The translations under genes were made by a program, and so were the position numbers. The notes under the pieces are model-generated. The model saw only the letters and a list, made by a program, of their open reading frames with translations. It did not search any database and was not told the origin of the DNA. DNA of 64,000 nt from Duganella zoogloeoides (GTDB taxonomy: Bacteria > Pseudomonadota > Gammaproteobacteria > Burkholderiales > Burkholderiaceae_D). Shown one piece after another: positions 57,197 through 64,000 of this stretch (its first letter is position 1; each line of letters begins with the position of its first letter). Location of the stretch: contig NZ_CP140152.1 in NCBI RefSeq assembly GCF_034479515.1, forward strand, positions 4,154,001 to 4,218,000. The letters run 5' to 3'.

Positions 57197-57717
57197 TGTC
57201 CATCTCCAAAATCCTGCTGGCCTGCGGACTCGCCATCGGCTCGCTGAGCCTGGCGACCGCGCCGGCAGCTGCTGCTGTCGAAACCAAGTCGGCCGCCAAG
57301 AAACCCGTCAAGAAAGCCACCACCAAAGCCAAGAAGGCCGTGGAAAAGCCGGTCGTGCCGAAAGAGCCGAATCCGGAAGAAGACGAGCCGGTCATCACCG
57401 ATTCGAGCGTGACCGAATTCGACTGCGAACTGGGCAACAAGGTCGCGATCTACCAGAACGTGGGCGACGACGAACACATCGCGCTGCGCTGGAAGAAGCG
57501 CCTGCACCGCCTGACGCGCGTGGGCACCACCACCGGCGCCCAGCGCTTCGAGAACAAGCTGTATGGCCTGATCTGGATCGGCATTCCGGCCAAAAGCATG
57601 CTGCTCGATTCGAAACTCAATCGCCAGCTGGCCAACGAGTGCCGCAACCCCGAACAATTGCAGCCGGTCGCCATCACGGAAAAGGCGCCGGAAGCACCAG
57701 CAACTGCAGTCCAGTAA
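57196..57717 (+). CDS. Secreted protein with MliC-like C-terminal domain
   Basis: The 173-residue protein has a signal peptide (MSISKILLACGLAIGSLSLATAPAAA), a Lys/Ala-rich linker (KKPVKKATTKAKKAVEK) and a C-terminal domain with two Cys (FDCELGNKVAIYQN and NECRNPEQ) spaced as in MliC-type lysozyme inhibitors. The core RVGTTTGAQRFENKLYGLIWIGIPAKSMLL also looks MliC-like in part. The domain call is by pattern and not certain. Its start overlaps the CitE-like stop, so the two are coupled. Confidence 0.75.
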   Translation: MSISKILLACGLAIGSLSLATAPAAAAVETKSAAKKPVKKATTKAKKAVEKPVVPKEPNPEEDEPVITDSSVTEFDCELGNKVAIYQNVGDDEHIALRWKKRLHRLTRVGTTTGAQRFENKLYGLIWIGIPAKSMLLDSKLNRQLANECRNPEQLQPVAITEKAPEAPATAVQ

Positions 57718-57801
57718 CGCGTTTTGGCCGGCCGCGCACGCTTGCGCACGGTCGGCACCGATTTAGTTCATCATTTGACGATACCCACTGAAGGAGATGT
57801 C

Positions 57802-60510
<2,709 letters not shown>

Positions 60511-60516
60511 CGGTCG

Positions 60517-60602
60517 TTTAAAAAGATCGCAGCGTCGTTGCAGCGCCTTGCCGTGCAGGCGCACTGTCTGCGGCGCTGCGCCTCGCTGCGATCATTTTTA
60601 AA
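60517..60602 (+). repeat. TCA-operon hairpin repeat, copy A (after acnA)
   Basis: The outer arms GATCGCAGCG and CGCTGCGATC are perfect complements and are flanked by TTTAAAAA and ATTTTTAAA, which also pair. The interior, in reverse complement, matches the copy at 37546-37630 over GCAGCGAGGCGC, AGACAGT-CGC and GCAACGA-GCTGCG. It starts seven bases past the acnA stop. Confidence 0.8.
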
Positions 60603-60616
60603 CAACCTCGTGATCG

Positions 60617-60648
60617 AAAAAGCGCCGGACTCGTCCGGCGCTTTTTTT
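60617..60648 (+). terminator. Intrinsic terminator after acnA
   Basis: AAAAAGCGCCGGAC and GTCCGGCGCTTTTT form a perfect stem with a two-base loop, ending in a run of seven T. The same sequence has an A-run on the other side, so it could act in both directions. Confidence 0.9.
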
Positions 60649-60773
60649 ATGCCTGCACCATCGGTGACCTTGTTTTGCGGGTTTCATCTACAATATGGTG
60701 CATAAGGGTTATGATCTGCATGACCGATCCGTTTTTTTGTTTGCTTTCCCTTACCTGAGACCTTTATAGCGCC

Positions 60774-62039
60774 ATGCGTCGTCCATCTAAAGATTCATCC
60801 CAAAAATTGTCCGCCGAGAGCCAGCGCCTGGTCAGCCATGCGCAGGCAGTCGGGCAAGCTGCCAGCCGCCTCGAAGAGCGGGCCTGGGAGCGCAGCCTCG
60901 ATGCGCAGCTGCAAAAGCTGCTCAAGACCGGCCACCAGGACACCATCGACGCCACCCTCAACGCCCTGTTCCGCGAAGACCTCAACGCCTACGACGTCCT
61001 GATGGACGGCGTGGAAGCGGCCAGCGAATCGAGCTCCATCGTTCTGGAAACCGCCGACGGCGTGTCCAAGCCCTACGACGTGCTGCTGGTCGCCGCGCCG
61101 ATCCTGGCCTGGACCCGCTTCGCCATCGCCTCGGGCCCAATTCCGGCCGATATTTTGAATACGCTGTCGGCCCATTTCTCGGCCCACCTGCTGGCCGATG
61201 GCACGCAGATGGCCATGTCGCCCACGCTGTTCTCGATCGACCAGCTGCCGCGCAGCCACGTGGAAACCTGGGGCAAGGTACACAAGCTGGCGCAGGCGGC
61301 CCTCAAGGGCACCGTGCTCAAGGCCGACACCAAGGTGCCGGAAACCGCGCCATTCCTGGCCGACACCCGCTACCTGATGGTGGCCGTGGTGGCGCCGGCC
61401 GGCGCCCCGCTGTTCCGCTGGCAGATGCCGGCGCACCAGGCCAACTTCGCCAACGAGCGCGCCAACGTGCTGGAACAATGGCGCGCCCAGGCTACACCAA
61501 CGGTGAACCGCCTGCTGCCCGGCTGCGGCGTGGAACTGCTGCTGCCCGAAGCGTATTACATGGCCTGCCGCGAAGCGGACAAGCAAATCCGCCCGGTCTC
61601 GATCCGCGCTGCGGTGCACTATCTGACGCACACGCTGTCGATCGAACCATCGGAACTGCGCGCCGTGATCGCCGGTTTTGGCGAGGAAAATGGCGAAGGC
61701 CAGATCGACGAATACCGCGTGGCGTTCACGCGCCGTTCGTCGCCCGACGTGATTTACGGCGTGGTGTGGCCGCTGTATGGCCAGGAAGACGAAGAAGGCA
61801 CGCCACCGGAAGGCCCGGCCGCGATGTTGCCGGCCACGCAAAAGCCGGTCACGCCGATGGACGACATCGTCAACCACCTGAACGAAGCGGGCATCACGCA
61901 GATCAAGCGCCATGCCGAGCGTTACGTGGTGGAGTTCTGCGACGACTGCGGCGCGCCGCTGTTTGCCGATCCGGTCGGCGAGCTGGCGCATGCGGAAATG
62001 CCGGAAGATACACCGGCCGGCACCGAGCACTTCCATTAA
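60774..62039 (+). CDS. DUF2863 family protein
   Basis: The 421-residue protein matches the DUF2863 family known from betaproteobacteria, with no assigned function. The N-terminus is Ser/Arg/Gln-rich, the middle has no signal peptide or membrane segment, and the C-terminus carries EFCDDCGAPLF, a lone CxxC that may bind metal or be redox active. It has its own upstream region after the acnA terminator and is convergent with the CYTH gene across a REP-like repeat. Confidence 0.85.
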   Translation: MRRPSKDSSQKLSAESQRLVSHAQAVGQAASRLEERAWERSLDAQLQKLLKTGHQDTIDATLNALFREDLNAYDVLMDGVEAASESSSIVLETADGVSKPYDVLLVAAPILAWTRFAIASGPIPADILNTLSAHFSAHLLADGTQMAMSPTLFSIDQLPRSHVETWGKVHKLAQAALKGTVLKADTKVPETAPFLADTRYLMVAVVAPAGAPLFRWQMPAHQANFANERANVLEQWRAQATPTVNRLLPGCGVELLLPEAYYMACREADKQIRPVSIRAAVHYLTHTLSIEPSELRAVIAGFGEENGEGQIDEYRVAFTRRSSPDVIYGVVWPLYGQEDEEGTPPEGPAAMLPATQKPVTPMDDIVNHLNEAGITQIKRHAERYVVEFCDDCGAPLFADPVGELAHAEMPEDTPAGTEHFH

Positions 62040-62073
62040 AGTCCAGCCTGGAATCTGGCCGTTATACTTCGAT

Positions 62074-62184
62074 CCGTCATTCCCGCGCAAGCGGGAATCC
62101 ATAGACCGGTTGCGCCGCGCCAGCTTAACGCAGAGCCGGACGACTCACCTGACGCATGGATTCCCGCGTCCGCGCGAATGACGG
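62074..62184. repeat. REP-like inverted repeat, copy 2
   Basis: The left half CCGTCATTCCCGCG through ATAGACCGGT matches the copy at 624-707 almost base for base, with the C/A change in the hairpin loop. The right half is ATGGATTCCCGCG...AATGACGG, the inverted form. It fills most of the 181-base gap between two convergent genes. Confidence 0.8.
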
Positions 62185-62220
62185 AGCTAGCGCTGGCAGC
62201 AAATATCCAGCGGCTTTGAC

Positions 62221-62685
62221 TTACCAGCCTGAAAACGGCTGCTTGATCAAATTCGAGTTGTAGTACCGCGCATCGTCGGTCACCTCGTCCGCAACCCACT
62301 CGGGTTGGTCGAACGCCTCATCCTCGGCACCGAGCTCGATCTCGGCCACCACCAGCCCCGCATTCGCACCGAGAAATTCATCGACCTCCCACACGTGGGC
62401 GCCATTGGTGATCTTGCGCCGGTACTTTTCGATCAGCGGCTGCTCGCACAAGCCGTCGAGCAGCTCTGCCGCGTCCTGCATGGGTATCGGATACTCCCAC
62501 TCGCCGCGCGTGGCACCCACGCTCTTGCCCTTGATGGTGATCACCGCGCGGTCGCCTTCGATGCGCACGCGCACCGTGCGCTCCTTCTGCGACGACAGGT
62601 AACCCTGGCGGAAGAACACCGGTTCGCCCAGCGTCTTCCAGGCGTCGCCCTGCACCAGGAACTTGCGCTCGATTTCGACGCCCAT
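62221..62685 (-). CDS. CYTH-domain protein (triphosphate tunnel fold)
   Basis: The 154-residue protein starts MGVEIERKFLV, with the ExExK metal/phosphate motif. RVRIEGDRAVITIKGKS and the acidic strands DEFLGANAGLVVAEIEL follow the tunnel-fold pattern. CYTH proteins hydrolyse inorganic triphosphate or, less often, make cAMP. This size fits the short bacterial triphosphatase type. It lies two bases downstream of the M14 carboxypeptidase gene, so the two are co-transcribed. Confidence 0.92.
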   Translation of the reverse strand: MGVEIERKFLVQGDAWKTLGEPVFFRQGYLSSQKERTVRVRIEGDRAVITIKGKSVGATRGEWEYPIPMQDAAELLDGLCEQPLIEKYRRKITNGAHVWEVDEFLGANAGLVVAEIELGAEDEAFDQPEWVADEVTDDARYYNSNLIKQPFSGW

Positions 62686-62687
62686 GA

Positions 62688-63815
62688 TCAGTAGTCGTCC
62701 AGCGACAGCAGGATCGGTTGCAGGATGGCCGCGCCCAGCGCAGCGGAGCGGGCGCCATTCCAGCCCACGCGCACGTCGGGCAGATCGGCGTTGTCCTTGA
62801 ACGGCATCTCGAGCGTCAATGCCAGGCAGCCGAAGTGGTGGCCCACGTACTTGGAGGCCAGCGTGAGCATGTCTTCCTTGTACTTGCTGGCCGCGTAGCC
62901 GACCTTGTCCTGGAAGTCCGGGCTGGCGTTTTTATAACGGTCGATAAACGCTTGCTGCTTGGCGCGGCGTTCGTCGCTGAAGTTTTCCAGCATCTCGTTA
63001 CCGGCCACGAAGTTGTACGGCAGCGCCTCGTCGCCGTGGATGTCGAAAAACATGTCGATGCCCGTCTCGTGCATCTTCTGCTTTACGCACAGCACTTCCG
63101 GACTGCGCTCCAAGGTTGGCGTCATCCACTCGCGGTTGAGGTTGGCGCCGGCCGCATTGGTACGCAGGTTGCCGCGCACCGAGCCGTCCGGATTCATGTT
63201 CGGCACGATATAGAACACGCAGCTTTGCAGCAGCTTGCGCGCGATCGGGTTGGCGTCGTCGAGCAGCGAATCGATCAGGCCTTCGACAAACCATTCGGCC
63301 ATCGATTCGCCCGGGTGCTGGCGCGCGATGAACCAGATTTTTTTCGGCGCATCGGGCTGGCCGATCACCACCAGGTTCATGTCGCGGCCATCGACCGTGC
63401 TGCCCAGGTCTTGTACCCTGGCCAGCGGGTGCTCGCCCACTTCGCCCAGCAGGCGCAGGTGGCGCTCGAACGAGTATGGCTCGAAGTAGGCGTAGTAGAT
63501 GCTGTCGGTATCGGGCGTGTGCTTGATGGTCATGACAGCGCCGTCGAACGTGGTGGGCACGCGGAACCAGGTTTCGCCATCGTAACTGGCCACGGCGTTG
63601 TAGTTCTCGTAGCCCTTGGCATAGGTGGCTTCGCCGGCATTCAGGAAGCGCATGCGCACCGCCTGCCCCGCCGCGCCTTGCAGGCGGAAGTGGAACCATT
63701 GATGGATGTCCGCGTGCGAGTCCTTGCGCAGCTTGAGGTCGATGGCGTCGGCGGCTTCCGCGCGCACGACGTCAATGGCGCCGGAGTCGAAATTCTGGCT
63801 GATTTTGATGGTCAT
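62688..63815 (-). CDS. M14-family zinc carboxypeptidase (cytosolic carboxypeptidase-like)
   Basis: The 375-residue protein has an N-terminal beta-sandwich (about residues 1-120) and an M14 domain. Zinc ligands are in RQHPGESMAEW (HxxE) and FFDIHGDE, and GANLNREW is the substrate-binding segment. The architecture matches the cytosolic carboxypeptidase (AGBL/CCP) subgroup, which removes C-terminal residues such as Glu. No signal peptide is seen. The bacterial substrate is unknown. Confidence 0.92.
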   Translation of the reverse strand: MTIKISQNFDSGAIDVVRAEAADAIDLKLRKDSHADIHQWFHFRLQGAAGQAVRMRFLNAGEATYAKGYENYNAVASYDGETWFRVPTTFDGAVMTIKHTPDTDSIYYAYFEPYSFERHLRLLGEVGEHPLARVQDLGSTVDGRDMNLVVIGQPDAPKKIWFIARQHPGESMAEWFVEGLIDSLLDDANPIARKLLQSCVFYIVPNMNPDGSVRGNLRTNAAGANLNREWMTPTLERSPEVLCVKQKMHETGIDMFFDIHGDEALPYNFVAGNEMLENFSDERRAKQQAFIDRYKNASPDFQDKVGYAASKYKEDMLTLASKYVGHHFGCLALTLEMPFKDNADLPDVRVGWNGARSAALGAAILQPILLSLDDY

Positions 63816-63844
63816 GTCGATCCAATAGATGATTATCGATCGCG

Positions 63845-64000
63845 CTATTTTACCAGCATGGTCCCTTCGCGTTTATAGCGGGCATGCCATGCCAGCGCCT
63901 GTTCCAGCACGTGCGGCGTCTGGCCGCCGCCGGCCAGCGCCTGCTCAACATACGCGCGCAATTGCGGGCGATAGTCGGGGTGGGCGCACTGCTCGATGAT
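63845..64000 (-). CDS. Acetyl-CoA hydrolase/transferase, C-terminal end
   Basis: The last 51 codons of a gene enter from the right edge of the window. The residues IIEQCAHPDYRPQLRAYVEQA and TPHVLEQALAWHARY match the end of acetyl-CoA hydrolase/succinyl-CoA:acetate CoA-transferase proteins. The rest is outside the window, so the exact type cannot be told. It lies 29 bases upstream of the M14 gene on the same strand. Confidence 0.7.
   Translation of the reverse strand: MIEQCAHPDYRPQLRAYVEQALAGGGQTPHVLEQALAWHARYKREGTMLVK

Overview
The window is a high-GC chromosomal segment of a betaproteobacterium. Gene content and order point to Burkholderiales, most likely Oxalobacteraceae (the Massilia/Duganella/Janthinobacterium group). 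Evidence for this is the block ndk-rlmN-pilF-rodZ-ispG-hisS-(yfgM-like)-bamB-der-hfq-hflX-hflK-hflC-hisZ, the TCA block gntR|mdh-citE-like-acnA beside sdhCDAB-sdhE-gltA, the surE-pcm-nlpD-rpoS block, and a DUF2863 gene. Family placement is inferred from gene order and protein character, without a database search. I recognised no tRNA, rRNA, CRISPR array, transposase or integrase gene.

Layout. 1-14185 (minus strand) is a dense housekeeping run: nucleotide and RNA metabolism, outer-membrane assembly, histidine and isoprenoid genes, and the membrane-protease regulators HflK/HflC; many genes touch or overlap. 14470-15588 (plus) holds a Bax-inhibitor-like membrane protein and a small membrane protein. 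15553-16936 (minus) is a less GC-rich AbiE-type toxin-antitoxin pair. 17027-25083 is the overlapping pair pbpC/alpha-2-macroglobulin, followed upstream by rlmD, rpoS, nlpD, pcm and surE. 30352-32978 is a two-gene operon that is the most interesting locus: a TIR-domain protein and a ParA/MinD-like ATPase with a variant P-loop (KGGTGRT) fused to TPRs with an exact 42-residue period. After it come dinG-like helicase, a YdcH protein, a secreted coiled-coil protein, zapE, and the 2-oxoglutarate dehydrogenase operon (sucA-sucB-pspC-lpdA).

44013-48491 is a second accessory stretch: a LysR regulator divergent from a metallo-beta-lactamase-fold protein with an altered metal motif, a leucine-rich-repeat protein kinase, a BlaI-type repressor whose promoter looks leaderless and is covered by a perfect palindrome, a small membrane protein, and a 67-residue orphan with a near-perfect ribosome binding site. 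48671-60510 is central metabolism: gltA, sdhE, sdhBADC, a GntR regulator with a perfect 18-bp palindrome between it and mdh, a CitE-like lyase, an MliC-like secreted protein and acnA. The window ends with DUF2863, a CYTH protein, an M14 carboxypeptidase and the end of an acetyl-CoA hydrolase/transferase.

Non-coding signals worth noting: an intergenic hairpin repeat of about 70-85 bp occurs three times (after lpdA, between sucA and sucB, after acnA), always in the same orientation relative to transcription and always in a TCA-cycle transcription unit; a different REP-like inverted repeat occurs at both ends of the window; and several intrinsic terminators are clear.
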